The notes under the pieces are model-generated. The model saw only the letters and a list, made by a program, of their open reading frames with translations, ran no database searches and had not been told where the DNA came from. The position numbers and the translations under genes were made by a program. A stretch of 27,134 nucleotides of DNA from an uncultured Mycoplasmatota bacterium (GTDB lineage: Bacteria; Bacillota_I; Bacilli_A; RF39; UBA660), in the NCBI GenBank assembly GCA_900552975.1, contig UWSL01000007.1, positions 1 through 27,134 of the forward strand, in the 5' to 3' direction. Numbering within the stretch: position 1 is the stretch's first letter; each line of letters opens with the position of its first letter. This document shows, piece by piece, positions 1-8,332 of this stretch.

Positions 1-1
1 T

Positions 2-1102
2 ATATATAATTTTAATTTTAAAAATATTCCTACTAGTGATATGCAAAAGCAATTATTAGAAATTGATAATTATAACAAAAATAAAGTTTTTTTAAACAAA
101 TACTTTGGTATAGCAAAAAAAGATGTTCATTACATAAAACTTTTCTTAAACGCAATAAGCAAAGTAAATAGTTTACCAGATGATTTCAAAGAAAAATATA
201 GTAGTATTTTACAATTGATAAATCAAATTTTAGTTTCTAATGATGAAAAATTAATAGCCATCAGTAAAACGATGAATTTGGATAAAAAGTATGAATATAA
301 AAAATTAATCGAATCATGTGAAATAGATGGGAATGAAATTTTAAAAAATCATTTTGTTAATGACCTAAAAATTAAAAATCAACAAATTGTTAGTACAGCG
401 GAACATAAAGAAATTACAACAAAAGATGGTAAAAACATAAATGTTTATGAATTATCAGGACAACCTTTTACAATGCTAGTTCATGTAATAGTGGATAATA
501 AGATGAGTGTTAATAATTCATACGTAAGTCAAATAATCAACAATCCTGAAAATTGGGATAAAATAAATGGTGGTAATAATCATATTTCAACATCATTAAT
601 TTCTGATAAATATATGGTTACATATAGTAAAGTTATTCCAAATAATAATGATATAATTATGTTTGGATTTAATAATTTAACTTATGATTGTGTAAAATTT
701 ACTGATATTAGCGATGTTGGTATAGATAGAAATGCTTCTACTGATATAAATTATAATATGAGAAATAGATTTTTAATGGCAGATATAAATACAGTAACTA
801 CAGTTGATGATTTGATGGAAAAAACAGTAGAATTAAATTTAAGAAAACAACCAAGAACCAGATTATGGAATGAAGTTGGATTATCAAGAATAGATAAAAC
901 TACTGGGATGAAAATTAAACCAAATTTTATTGTTTGCATGGATGCAATAAGCGAAAATTCTATAAAAGCTGCTCAGTACTTTAATATTCCTATATACCTG
1001 ATAAATCGTAAATATTATCCAGAACTACCATATATTAATGATAACAGTAACGATTTAGTAGAAACACAATCTATTGAAGAAACAGGACATTTAAAAAGAT
1101 GA
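2..1102 (+). CDS. Unrecognised accessory protein, 3' part (5' end outside window)
   Basis: The frame is open from the first bases of the window, and the first ATG (position 41) has no ribosome binding site, so this is probably the C-terminal part of a larger protein. Counting from that ATG, residues 1-115 look helical and lysine/asparagine-rich. Residues 135-225 look like an alpha/beta unit: a hydrophobic strand (FTMLVHVIV), the stretch HISTSLIS (181-188) and MFGFNNL (207-213). Residues 295-325 have the pattern 'PNFIVCMDA ... AAQYFNIPIYLIN', a strand-helix-strand as in a Rossmann-like edge. I have a faint memory of this layout in large uncharacterised gut Firmicutes proteins but cannot name a family. 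There is no signal peptide or membrane segment in the visible part. It ends in TGA and is the only intact plus-strand gene here; its neighbour is a tRNA on the opposite strand. Function unknown. Confidence 0.75.
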   Translation: MYNFNFKNIPTSDMQKQLLEIDNYNKNKVFLNKYFGIAKKDVHYIKLFLNAISKVNSLPDDFKEKYSSILQLINQILVSNDEKLIAISKTMNLDKKYEYKKLIESCEIDGNEILKNHFVNDLKIKNQQIVSTAEHKEITTKDGKNINVYELSGQPFTMLVHVIVDNKMSVNNSYVSQIINNPENWDKINGGNNHISTSLISDKYMVTYSKVIPNNNDIIMFGFNNLTYDCVKFTDISDVGIDRNASTDINYNMRNRFLMADINTVTTVDDLMEKTVELNLRKQPRTRLWNEVGLSRIDKTTGMKIKPNFIVCMDAISENSIKAAQYFNIPIYLINRKYYPELPYINDNSNDLVETQSIEETGHLKR

Positions 1103-1230
1103 TTAGAAAAATTAAATTTCATAATAATCTTTTTCTTTTGCTATATAATCTTTTGAACTATTAATATTTTTAGAAACCTTTACCATTCTTTATAATTTAT
1201 ATTAAAATCAGTTAGTTAAACTTCAAGTAT

Positions 1231-1267
1231 AAAATTAAAACTTACGAACAATTAAGTCCGTAAGTTT
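1231..1267 (-). terminator. Rho-independent terminator after tRNA-Gly
   Basis: A 9-bp inverted repeat, AAACTTACG (1238-1246) and CGTAAGTTT (1259-1267), has a 12-base loop. On the minus strand it is followed by a T-rich run (1231-1237). It lies just 3' of the tRNA, so it most likely ends the tRNA transcript. The plus-strand side is also AT-rich, so it might also stop the left-edge gene. Confidence 0.65.
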
Positions 1268-1275
1268 ATTTTAAA

Positions 1276-1349
1276 TGGAGCAGATAATGAGGATCGAACT
1301 CACACTCTAAGCTTGGGAAGCTTATGTTCTGCCATTAAACTATATCTGC
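1276..1349 (-). tRNA. tRNA-Gly (anticodon CCC), CCA encoded
   Basis: A full cloverleaf folds on the minus strand. The acceptor stem is GCAGATA/TATCTGC. The D arm is GTTT...GAAC. The anticodon stem is TAAGC/GCTTA with loop TTCCCAA, giving anticodon CCC (plus-strand GGG at 1315-1317), which reads the glycine codon GGG. The T arm is GTGAG/CTCAT with loop TTCGATC. The discriminator base is T (U73), as expected for bacterial tRNA-Gly, and CCA is encoded at 1276-1278. It stands alone, with its own promoter and terminator. Confidence 0.95.
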
Positions 1350-1357
1350 ATAATTTT

Positions 1358-1387
1358 ATTTTAACTCTTCTACTCTATCCTAATCAA
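1358..1387 (-). promoter_or_regulatory. Promoter of tRNA-Gly
   Basis: On the minus strand, -35 TTGATT (1382-1387) and -10 TAAAAT (1358-1363) are 18 bases apart, and the tRNA 5' end is 8 bases downstream of the -10. The position matches a stable-RNA promoter with almost no leader. Confidence 0.6.
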
Positions 1388-1473
1388 GTCTTTTTTATTA
1401 AATAAAAAGAAGAAAACATCATTGAAGAAGGATTAAAGGCAAAAATATTTAATCTACTCCTTTTAAAAAGGAT

Positions 1474-1526
1474 AAAAAAGAACCTTATTTAAATAAAGAG
1501 TTTTACTTAAATAAAAGTTCTTTTTT
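1474..1526 (-). terminator. Terminator of the VanZ-RDD gene
   Basis: A long inverted repeat lies 9 bases after the stop codon: AAAAAAGAAC at the low-coordinate end, GTTCTTTTTT at the high end, with a further paired inner part (CTTATTTAA against TTAAATAAAAG). The run of T on the minus strand after the stem fits a Rho-independent terminator. The A/T symmetry means it could work in both directions. Confidence 0.75.
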
Positions 1527-1534
1527 AACTATAT

Positions 1535-2641
1535 TTATTGAGCGCTAGTCTTATTTTCTAATGTACTAACATAAGTTGTTTTGGTTATTTTGTTATAAAA
1601 TAATTGGTGATTATTTAAAAGGAGAAACAAATTAACAAGATAATACATAAAGGTAAAAAGAAGTAGAATACAATAGACAGCTATTTTATAAGTGGCATTG
1701 ATATTGAAAAAAGTAATAATACTAGAAGCACTAGTGATAATAATTAATGGTAGATTGTAGTAAAGTATGAAACTAATAGTTCTAAATAAGAGATAGAAAA
1801 AAGAATTATTAGGAAACGATAACTTGATATTAACAAAGTTACGACCAATTGTTTTGCCATCCCAGATAGTAGGCATTATTACAAAGTATAGAAAGATTAG
1901 AAGATAATCAAGATACTTATTGAAGTTTGTAAAGATGGAAATAAGTCCTATTAGAATAAGGTAGATAGTTACATCAATAAAAAAGGATGTTAATCGACGT
2001 AAGCCAGAAACGTTTTTAGAACTTTCAAAAGTTTTATCATCAATACTTTGTCTAGTTGGAAGTATTTTAGTAAAACAGCCCATAAGGATGTATCCTAAGT
2101 AACCACCTAAGGTATTAATAATTAAATCATCAACATCAAACAAACGATATGCACGGGGATAGATAAAATATAAGCCGGTATATTGAGTAAATTCAAAGAA
2201 TAAAGATAAGAGAAAATTTATTTTAATTGTTTTTTTTAAGTCACATTTAAAATAGTAACGTAAATACATACCAAAAGGAATGGTCATAAAAACATTAAAT
2301 ATGACGGTATAGAAACTAGCATTTTTCATAGCTAAGAGGTATGTGGATGGTTTATTCCAAATAAATGGTGTTTCTTTTAGGAAATCAATTACAAATTTGA
2401 ATGGAATTAATTGAGGATGTAATGGTGGCATATTAAGGACTGTTTCTCTATCTGGTAAAGGTAAGATGACTAAGAAATAAGTGGTCATTAAGTAAAGAAT
2501 AAATGAATAAATGATAAATGTACGTAGTTTATTGATTGAACCATATTTATGATATTGTTGCAAAATAAAAGGAATAGTAACTAGAAAAGCCACTATTGGA
2601 AAAAGTAAAAATGCTATTTTAAAAGTATTTAAGTACGTCAT
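1535..2641 (-). CDS. VanZ-like / RDD fusion membrane protein
   Basis: This 368-residue integral membrane protein joins two known membrane domains. Residues 1-200 are VanZ-like: several transmembrane helices, the segment LVILPLPDR after helix 2, FNVFMTIPFG near 115-125, and the VanZ-type stretch FFEFTQYTG...RLFDVDDLIINTLGGYLGY around 150-185. Residues 212-355 are RDD-like, with RRLTSFFID, WDGKTIGR and NIKLSF. In other bacteria VanZ raises teicoplanin tolerance by an unknown route; RDD proteins are poorly understood, and some are transporters. The start is the ATG at 2641: a stop lies four codons upstream in frame. Its ribosome binding site is weak. It follows bceB by 76 bases with its own extended -10, so it may belong functionally with the antimicrobial-peptide resistance module. 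Family assignment is firm; function is inference. Confidence 0.85.
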   Translation of the reverse strand: MTYLNTFKIAFLLFPIVAFLVTIPFILQQYHKYGSINKLRTFIIYSFILYLMTTYFLVILPLPDRETVLNMPPLHPQLIPFKFVIDFLKETPFIWNKPSTYLLAMKNASFYTVIFNVFMTIPFGMYLRYYFKCDLKKTIKINFLLSLFFEFTQYTGLYFIYPRAYRLFDVDDLIINTLGGYLGYILMGCFTKILPTRQSIDDKTFESSKNVSGLRRLTSFFIDVTIYLILIGLISIFTNFNKYLDYLLIFLYFVIMPTIWDGKTIGRNFVNIKLSFPNNSFFYLLFRTISFILYYNLPLIIITSASSIITFFNINATYKIAVYCILLLFTFMYYLVNLFLLLNNHQLFYNKITKTTYVSTLENKTSAQ

Positions 2642-2704
2642 ATTAATCTTTTAGAAGTCATGTAAAAGTGACTTTTTATTCCTTTCTACTACTTGGTAAG
2701 TTAT

Positions 2705-2713
2705 ATTATACCA
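2705..2713 (-). promoter_or_regulatory. Extended -10 promoter element for VanZ-RDD gene
   Basis: The minus strand reads TGGTATAAT here, an extended -10 (TGn-TATAAT), about 64 bases upstream of the VanZ-RDD start. No convincing -35 is visible. The leader also holds a 6-bp hairpin (AAGTCA/TGACTT, 2655-2674) just before the start codon, which may affect translation. Confidence 0.45.
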
Positions 2714-2717
2714 TTAT

Positions 2718-4760
2718 TTAACGATTTTCTTTGATGATGTTTTTACTACAAAAGTAAGTTACTAAGAAATATCCACCATAGATGAAGACGATTAAACTAG
2801 AGGTTAGAATAACTGCTTTTAAATTAAAGCTGATGCCCATTGTTTTTAAGATAGTGTTACAGAACATAGTACCAAAGATGGAATGGATAATAGCTAAAAT
2901 TAAAGGGAACATAAAGAAGATACCTATTTGAGTGAATAAAGTTTTATTAATCATTTTTTCATCAACGCCAAGTTTTCTTAGCATATTAAATTTTTGAACA
3001 TTATCACTTGATTCTGATAATTCTTTTAAAGCTAAAATAGCAGCACATGATATTAAAAAGATAATGCCAAGGTATAAGCCAAGGAATGTTACTAAGGCTC
3101 CTAAACCGATACTCGCCTCGCGAATATCTTTTTTAGTGTTGTATGTTATGCCATAATCAAGATAGAATGTATCATTATTGATAATGGAATTAAGCTTTTC
3201 TTCGATTGTATTAGAATCACCTTTATAATCAGCAATCATTTGATTACGAAATTTTTGTTTATCATTTAAAGTTTCATCTGGTAAGACAATAAAGCCAGTT
3301 TCAGTTTCTTGACTACCCATTTCGTAGAAGCCATAAATTGCTTTTTTATACTTAGGAGTATATTCTTGATTATTGATAGTAATTTTTATATTTCTTTTTA
3401 AAGCTTCATTTTGGATATTAATCATTTCTTTATAGTTACCTACAACAACATATTCATGTTTTTTTAAAGTAACTTTTTCTAAATTAAAACTTTCGGCAAT
3501 ATTATTATAATCAGTATTTTTCATTAAGATAACAGGTGTATCATATCTTAGATAAGGATATGATTTTTTAACTGTTTCAAAGTAAGAACCTAAGGTTTCT
3601 TTTAAATTAATAGTATCATCATAATATAGAGAAAAATAAGTAATGTTTTGGAAAGCCTTTTGAATATCAAGACCATTTTTCTTAAGTACTTCAGCTAAAC
3701 TTAACTGAGCATTTGCTTTTTGGGTATCTGAAGTCTCTTCATCATTTGAATCGGGAATGGTTTGAGCAAATTCAATGTCATGAGGAGCAAAAGTAGTTAA
3801 GTTTTTATTTAAAGAATTTTTCATTGATAAAGCGGTTGATAGAACACAGATTGTTATGAAAAGCATTAAGCAAATAATAGTTGTAGAAAAGACTGTTGTA
3901 TTAATCTTACTAGAAAATTGTCTTAGCGTAAAACTATTTAGTCCTTTGTAATATACTTTTTTTAGACTCATAAAAATTCGTAAAAGTAAGCCTGATAATG
4001 ACCAAAAGATAAAGAAGGTTGCTAAGGCTCCAAAAGCAATTGAACTATATATTTTATAATCGCTTAAAGTACTAATATCACCAGTTACTTCATAATAAGC
4101 ATATCCAAGCAAGATACAAGATAGAATAAAGATTATTGTACAAAGATAAGGATTTTTTAACTTGATTTTTTCAGATTTCTTATTGGCATGAATTAAATCA
4201 ATCAATTTACATTTACTAATATTTATCGTATTAAAAATCATAACGACTAAGTACATAATACTAAAATATAAAAGAGTTTTTAAGCAAGCACTCTTGGAAA
4301 AGATAAAGGTAAATTTTGTTAAGTTAGCTTCAAACATATTAGCAACGACAATACTCATTAGTTGAGATAAAGAAACACCTATTCCTAAACCAAGGGCAAG
4401 TGAGGCTATTCCTATAATTAGTGTTTCAAAGAAAAGAATTAAAGATATTTTTCTTTTACTCATTCCTAAAGTTAAGTAAATACCAAATTCTTTGTTTCTT
4501 CTTTTTATTAAAAAGCGACTAGCATAGATAATTAAGAAAGCAAGAATGAAAGAGACAAAGACACTAACACCAGATAAAATTTGGGTAAGAAGTTTGATTA
4601 TTTCATAAGTTGAAGATGAAACATTTAACATAATAGTTTGATCGTCAATAGCATTAAAGACGTAGAAAATAGCAACACCTAGAATAAGAGTAAAAAAATA
4701 GATTGTGTAATCTTTGATACTTTTACTGATGTTTTTTAAGGAGAGTTTAAAGAGCATCAT
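2718..4760 (-). CDS. bceB: BceB-type ABC transporter permease (antimicrobial peptide resistance and sensing)
   Basis: This 680-residue FtsX-like permease is of the BceB type. It has one helix near the N terminus (about 17-37), further helices up to about residue 315, a large extracellular domain of about 200 residues (roughly 320-540), then the last helices to 675. The cytosolic stretch RRNKEFGIYLTLGMSKRKI and its C-terminal counterpart FNMLRKLGVDEKMI are the usual FtsX coupling segments. Length and topology match BceB, which works with BceA to free lipid II-cycle intermediates from bacitracin-like peptides and to pass a signal to BceS. The start overlaps bceA by 14 bases, with GGAGG 8 bases before the ATG, so translation is probably coupled. 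The true peptide substrate cannot be read from sequence. Confidence 0.88.
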   Translation of the reverse strand: MMLFKLSLKNISKSIKDYTIYFFTLILGVAIFYVFNAIDDQTIMLNVSSSTYEIIKLLTQILSGVSVFVSFILAFLIIYASRFLIKRRNKEFGIYLTLGMSKRKISLILFFETLIIGIASLALGLGIGVSLSQLMSIVVANMFEANLTKFTFIFSKSACLKTLLYFSIMYLVVMIFNTINISKCKLIDLIHANKKSEKIKLKNPYLCTIIFILSCILLGYAYYEVTGDISTLSDYKIYSSIAFGALATFFIFWSLSGLLLRIFMSLKKVYYKGLNSFTLRQFSSKINTTVFSTTIICLMLFITICVLSTALSMKNSLNKNLTTFAPHDIEFAQTIPDSNDEETSDTQKANAQLSLAEVLKKNGLDIQKAFQNITYFSLYYDDTINLKETLGSYFETVKKSYPYLRYDTPVILMKNTDYNNIAESFNLEKVTLKKHEYVVVGNYKEMINIQNEALKRNIKITINNQEYTPKYKKAIYGFYEMGSQETETGFIVLPDETLNDKQKFRNQMIADYKGDSNTIEEKLNSIINNDTFYLDYGITYNTKKDIREASIGLGALVTFLGLYLGIIFLISCAAILALKELSESSDNVQKFNMLRKLGVDEKMINKTLFTQIGIFFMFPLILAIIHSIFGTMFCNTILKTMGISFNLKAVILTSSLIVFIYGGYFLVTYFCSKNIIKENR

Positions 4761-5514
4761 TCAAGTCGCCTCCAAGTAAGGTTACTACGTCAATAATTTT
4801 GTCAAAGAATTCTTTACGATTATCGTTTCCACGGTTAATTTCATTAAATATTTTACCATCTTTAATAAAAATGACACGTGAAGCATAGCTGGCTGAAAAG
4901 GCATCATGGGTAACCATAAGAATTGTTGCTTCATTAACCTTATTAAGATTGGCAAATTGTTCTAAAAGCATTTTAGCTGATTTGGAGTCAAGCGCTCCAG
5001 TTGGTTCATCCGCTAAGACAAGTTTGGGATTAGTTATAATCGCACGAGAAGAGGCGACACGTTGTTTTTGACCACCACTAAGTTGATAAGGATATTTATT
5101 TAAAATCTTCGTAATATCCAGTTCTTTAGCTACTTTTTGAATTCTTGCATCAATTTCTTTAGCAGCAACATTTTGGATTGATAAAGCAAGGGCGATATTT
5201 TCGTAAGCAGTTAAGGTATCCAAAAGATTAAAGTCTTGGAAAATGAAACCAAGTTGTTCACGACGAAATTTATTTAAAGCATTTCCTTTTAATTTAGTAA
5301 TATCGTTGCCATCAACATAAATATGGCCAGAAGTAACTTTATCAATAGTAGAAATACAATTTAATAAAGTTGTTTTACCACTCCCACTAGCGCCCATAAT
5401 GGCGACAAATTCGCCTTTGTTTACTTCAAAAGATAAATTATTAAGGGCTTTGGTTAAGCTTGATTTATTACCATAATATTTTTCTATTTTATCAATTTTT
5501 AAGATATTTTCCAT
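4747..5514 (-). CDS. bceA: BceA-type ABC transporter ATPase
   Basis: This 255-residue ATPase has Walker A GASGSGKTT (41-49), Q-loop FIFQDFNLL (about 90-98), signature LSGGQKQR (145-152), Walker B LVLADEP (165-171) followed by the D-loop, and the switch His203 in MVTHD. It powers the BceB permease. The context is diagnostic: bceB overlaps downstream, and BceS- and BceR-like genes lie upstream. An intergenic promoter with a perfect Bce box precedes it, so it is likely induced when the transporter meets its peptide. Confidence 0.9.
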   Translation of the reverse strand: MENILKIDKIEKYYGNKSSLTKALNNLSFEVNKGEFVAIMGASGSGKTTLLNCISTIDKVTSGHIYVDGNDITKLKGNALNKFRREQLGFIFQDFNLLDTLTAYENIALALSIQNVAAKEIDARIQKVAKELDITKILNKYPYQLSGGQKQRVASSRAIITNPKLVLADEPTGALDSKSAKMLLEQFANLNKVNEATILMVTHDAFSASYASRVIFIKDGKIFNEINRGNDNRKEFFDKIIDVVTLLGGDLNDAL

Positions 5515-5542
5515 AATTTTTTCTTCCTTTCACTAACATTGT

Positions 5543-5548
5543 ATTATA
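5543..5548 (-). promoter_or_regulatory. -10 element of bceAB promoter
   Basis: The minus strand reads TATAAT, about 30 bases before bceA and 38 bases downstream of the Bce box. No strong -35 consensus is visible, as is common for activator-dependent promoters. Confidence 0.5.
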
Positions 5549-5586
5549 AAAAAATTAGATAGTCGTTAGTTTAATATTACAGTGTA

Positions 5587-5600
5587 TTACAATTTTGTAA
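5587..5600 (-). promoter_or_regulatory. Bce box (BceR binding site) upstream of bceAB
   Basis: TTACA-ATTT-TGTAA is a perfect inverted repeat of the form TNACA-N4-TGTNA described for BceR-type regulators. It lies upstream of the bceAB -10. A near-identical site precedes bceR (7384-7397), and both are preceded on the minus strand by CC. Confidence 0.75.
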
Positions 5601-5616
5601 GGATTTTAAAAGACTA

Positions 5617-6636
5617 TTAATTATCAAATTTATAAAAGTCATTTTTGGCGAAAGTGATGCTTACTTGGGTATACTCCCCTACTTTTGATTCTATTTTTAT
5701 TTGATGACCTAGTTTAGTACAAAGATTTTTGGCAATATATAAGCCCATCCCGGTTGATTTGGTTGTTAAGCGACCATTTTCGCCTGTAAAAGACTTAGTA
5801 AAAACACGAGGTAAGTCTTTTTTGGAAATGCCAATGCCATTATCATAAATTATTAGGATGGTTTTACTAGCTTGGGAGATGCTAGATATTCTTATTAATG
5901 ATTGAACTTCTTGGTTACGATATTTAATACTATTATTAATAATTTGATTCAAAATGAATTCTAACCATTTATGATCAGTTAAAACTTTTTCATCTTGAAG
6001 ATCAACTTCAAGTTTAACATTATTTTCAAGGAGATCATCCTTATTTTTTAAAGCAACATTTTTAATAATTTCACGAAGTTCTTTTTCACGAATTATGTAA
6101 TCTTTTTCTGCATTTTCACTTCTTACGTAATAAAGAATTTGGTCAATATAATTATCTAATTTACGGATTTGGGTTAGATATTTTTTATCAAGGTCAGTTT
6201 GATGGTTATGATTTAATAAAATTAAACTAGAGATGGGTATTTTTACTTCATGAATCCACATTTCTACATATTCTTTAAAGTCGGTAATACTTAGGTTATA
6301 TTCTTTTATATCTTCAATCATAGATTTATTTATTTCGTATAAAGTTTCATAAAATATTTTGCCTTCATAAAAAGATGGTTTAGCAATCATTTCTAAGATA
6401 AGGTATTTTTTGTCTAAGTTAGTTAGAGTGCTTGTTAAGGTATGATAAAATGAATATTTTTGAAAGTAATCATAAAAAATATTAAATAAGGTAGTTATGA
6501 TATAGATTATTGTTAAAGCGATCTTTAATTCATGACCAATTTTAAAGGCATTTAAGATTAAGATCATTATAATTAGAAAGAATAAGGAGAAAAGGATTTG
6601 AGGGATTTTATCTGTTAAATATTCTTTAAATTTCAT
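5617..6636 (-). CDS. bceS: BceS-type intramembrane-sensing histidine kinase
   Basis: This 339-residue kinase has two N-terminal transmembrane helices (about 13-31 and 38-57) with almost no extracellular loop. That layout is typical of intramembrane-sensing kinases, which read the state of their ABC transporter instead of a ligand. The dimerisation/phosphorylation motif WIHEVKIPI (His129) is the BceS-type variant. The ATPase part shows an N-box (FILNQIINNSIKYR), a DNGIGI G1 box and a TGMGLYIAKNL G2 box. The start overlaps the bceR stop as ATGA, so the two are translationally coupled. The partner regulator is the adjacent gene, and the sensor is probably BceAB. Confidence 0.9.
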   Translation of the reverse strand: MKFKEYLTDKIPQILFSLFFLIIMILILNAFKIGHELKIALTIIYIITTLFNIFYDYFQKYSFYHTLTSTLTNLDKKYLILEMIAKPSFYEGKIFYETLYEINKSMIEDIKEYNLSITDFKEYVEMWIHEVKIPISSLILLNHNHQTDLDKKYLTQIRKLDNYIDQILYYVRSENAEKDYIIREKELREIIKNVALKNKDDLLENNVKLEVDLQDEKVLTDHKWLEFILNQIINNSIKYRNQEVQSLIRISSISQASKTILIIYDNGIGISKKDLPRVFTKSFTGENGRLTTKSTGMGLYIAKNLCTKLGHQIKIESKVGEYTQVSITFAKNDFYKFDN

Positions 6637-7295
6637 AATAAACGATACCCTTCTTTTTTACGCGTTTCAATTTTATCATCTAAATTTAACTCTTTTAATT
6701 TACTTCGTAAGCGACTGATGTTAACGGTTAGAGCATTATCATTGATAAATTCATCGTTGTTCCATAAATCAGTCATTAAATCGTCGCGGGTTACAATACG
6801 ACCACGATTATTTAAAAGAAAATTAAAAATTATCATTTCATTTTTAGTTAATTCAATTATTTTATCGTTACGTTGTAAAAGGCCTTTTGAAGTATTGACA
6901 ATTACATCATCATAGAACATATTATCCCAGACTTGTTCCATACGCTTAAAAATATTTTGAATTCTTAAAAGTAAGATGGTGGGATTGTAAGGCTTAGTAA
7001 TATAATCATCAGCACCATAGGAAATAGAAAGAGCTTCGTCAAGCTCACTAGCTCGGCTGGTGACCATGATAATTGGCGTATTAATTTCTTTACGTAAGTT
7101 TTTTAAGACAATTTCCCCATTTTCATTAGGAATATTGATATCTAAAAGAATTAAATCAGCTTTTAGTTTTAATATTTGTTCTTTTAAATTAGTAAAATTT
7201 TCAATAATGAGAACTTTATATCCAGAATTTTCTAATAAAGTTTTTAATTCATGACGAATTGTAAGTTCATCTTCAATAATTAATATTTTTTTCAT
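6633..7295 (-). CDS. bceR: BceR-type response regulator (OmpR family)
   Basis: The 220-residue protein has a receiver domain (1-115) with acidic residues at 8-9, phospho-acceptor Asp52 (LLDINIP), a Thr in MVTSRAS and Lys in YITKPY. A winged-helix trans_reg_C domain (about 125-220) ends in RKKEGYRLL. It is the first gene of the bceRS operon, with GAGGAATTAAG before the ATG. A perfect Bce box 89 bases upstream suggests that it controls its own operon as well as bceAB. Confidence 0.9.
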   Translation of the reverse strand: MKKILIIEDELTIRHELKTLLENSGYKVLIIENFTNLKEQILKLKADLILLDINIPNENGEIVLKNLRKEINTPIIMVTSRASELDEALSISYGADDYITKPYNPTILLLRIQNIFKRMEQVWDNMFYDDVIVNTSKGLLQRNDKIIELTKNEMIIFNFLLNNRGRIVTRDDLMTDLWNNDEFINDNALTVNISRLRSKLKELNLDDKIETRKKEGYRLL

Positions 7296-7383
7296 CTTAA
7301 TTCCTCTTATAACCTAGAGCAAATATTTTTATAATATAAGCTCTTTTTATGTATATTTTATCATGAGTTAGTTTTTTTAAATA

Positions 7384-7397
7384 TTACATTTTTGTAA
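7384..7397 (-). promoter_or_regulatory. Second Bce box, upstream of bceRS
   Basis: TTACA-TTTT-TGTAA is a perfect inverted repeat of the same type as the one before bceA. Possible -10 elements for bceR lie 23 bases (TAAAAT, 7355-7360) or about 44 bases (7334-7339) downstream. It suggests positive autoregulation. Confidence 0.7.
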
Positions 7398-7411
7398 GGT
7401 ATGATAAATGT

Positions 7412-7441
7412 TAATAAAAAATGTAACAATCTGTTACATTT
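7412..7441 (-). terminator. Terminator of the 261-residue gene
   Basis: A perfect 10-bp stem, AAATGTAACA (7419-7428) and TGTTACATTT (7432-7441), with a 3-base loop is followed on the minus strand by T-rich sequence. It lies 10 bases after the stop codon at 7451 and separates that gene from the bceRS promoter. Confidence 0.8.
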
Positions 7442-7450
7442 AGTAAAAAT

Positions 7451-8236
7451 TTAATTTAAGTTAACTTTTAATTCAGCAATTTCTTCTTCAGAAAAAATTT
7501 TTATTTTACTAGCTCTATTACAAAAATTATTAATAAATTTATTATCTTGTGTCTTTAATAGTTTTTCTTTAGCTAAAGAAAATGAAATTTTTTCTGGAGC
7601 TACAGATATCAACTCTGTTAGATAATAATCATCTTTTTGTTTTATATAATAATCCATAATTAAAATGAAGTTTAATTTTGATTCACTATAATTGGAAGCT
7701 AAGCGCCACATACCTTCTCTATCATCATCTTTGATTGCAGTTTCAACTAAACAATCAAAACTTTCTTGATCTAGATTAAACGGCGATGGTACCCAAAGGT
7801 ATTTTTTGATAATACTAAGTAATTCTTTTTCAGTTAACTTATTACATAATTCTTGATATAAAGAATTACTTATAAATAAGTCACATAGTTTTTCATGACG
7901 TGGTCCACTATCTCGTTTGATATTTTTTTCTTTTAGTAAACCTTCATATTTTTTCGTTGCGAAGTCACGAATATCTTGAGGACTTTTTTCATTTTTCATA
8001 GTATTAAGGCAAACTTCAATTAAATGATCAATTGAAGCAAGTCTATTTTTCTCAATTGAATCGATTTCAATTGGAACAGTAGTAATAATTTTGTTTACTT
8101 CTTTAATTAATTCGTCTAGAGTAGAAAGTTGAGACGATGATAATTTATTTCGATCAATTTCATTTAAAGTTTTAAGTAATTCATCACTATTTATAAAGCG
8201 ATTAATATAACGATATACAATATCTATTAAGTCCAT
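7451..8236 (-). CDS. Hypothetical helical protein, 261 residues
   Basis: I do not recognise this protein. It is predicted almost entirely alpha-helical and cytosolic, with no signal peptide or membrane segment. The N-terminal 90 residues are rich in Leu, Glu, Lys and Ile (possible helical bundle), followed by a polar linker around 100-112. The C-terminal half has repeated short helices of about 20-25 residues (LSIIKKYLW, FDCLVETAIKDDD, GMWRLASNYS, FILIMDYYIKQKDDYYLTELI), resembling a small HEAT- or TPR-like solenoid. It has a good ribosome binding site (GAGGAGAAATT), a likely own -10 and its own terminator, so it is a single-gene unit between the SirTM module and bceRS. A regulatory or immunity role would be a guess. 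Confidence 0.75.
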   Translation of the reverse strand: MDLIDIVYRYINRFINSDELLKTLNEIDRNKLSSSQLSTLDELIKEVNKIITTVPIEIDSIEKNRLASIDHLIEVCLNTMKNEKSPQDIRDFATKKYEGLLKEKNIKRDSGPRHEKLCDLFISNSLYQELCNKLTEKELLSIIKKYLWVPSPFNLDQESFDCLVETAIKDDDREGMWRLASNYSESKLNFILIMDYYIKQKDDYYLTELISVAPEKISFSLAKEKLLKTQDNKFINNFCNRASKIKIFSEEEIAELKVNLN

Positions 8237-8257
8237 AATTTCTCCTCTTTTCTGTTG

Positions 8258-8263
8258 ATTATA
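8258..8263 (-). promoter_or_regulatory. -10 element before the 261-residue gene
   Basis: The minus strand reads TATAAT 22 bases upstream of the ATG at 8236. The -35 is weak. No clear terminator is seen after the sirtuin gene, so read-through from it is possible. Confidence 0.45.
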
Positions 8264-8332
8264 GTTAAATACAAGATTTAACTTAAAGTTTATTATAGCA
8301 GATTTTAAGAAATTAGTTATATAAAAACTTTT

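Noticed and set aside
1110..1190. Small minus-strand ORF of 24 codons between the edge gene and the tRNA
   Set aside because: It has a poor ribosome binding site, no promoter and no recognisable peptide features.
1276..1349. tRNA-Gly as the integration site of the element
   Set aside because: The integrase relic is 20 kb away and no partial tRNA copy was seen near it.
7321..7345. Hairpin AGAGC...GCTCT before bceR as a terminator or riboswitch
   Set aside because: The stem has mismatches, the T-run lies on the strand with no gene, and no known riboswitch core is seen.
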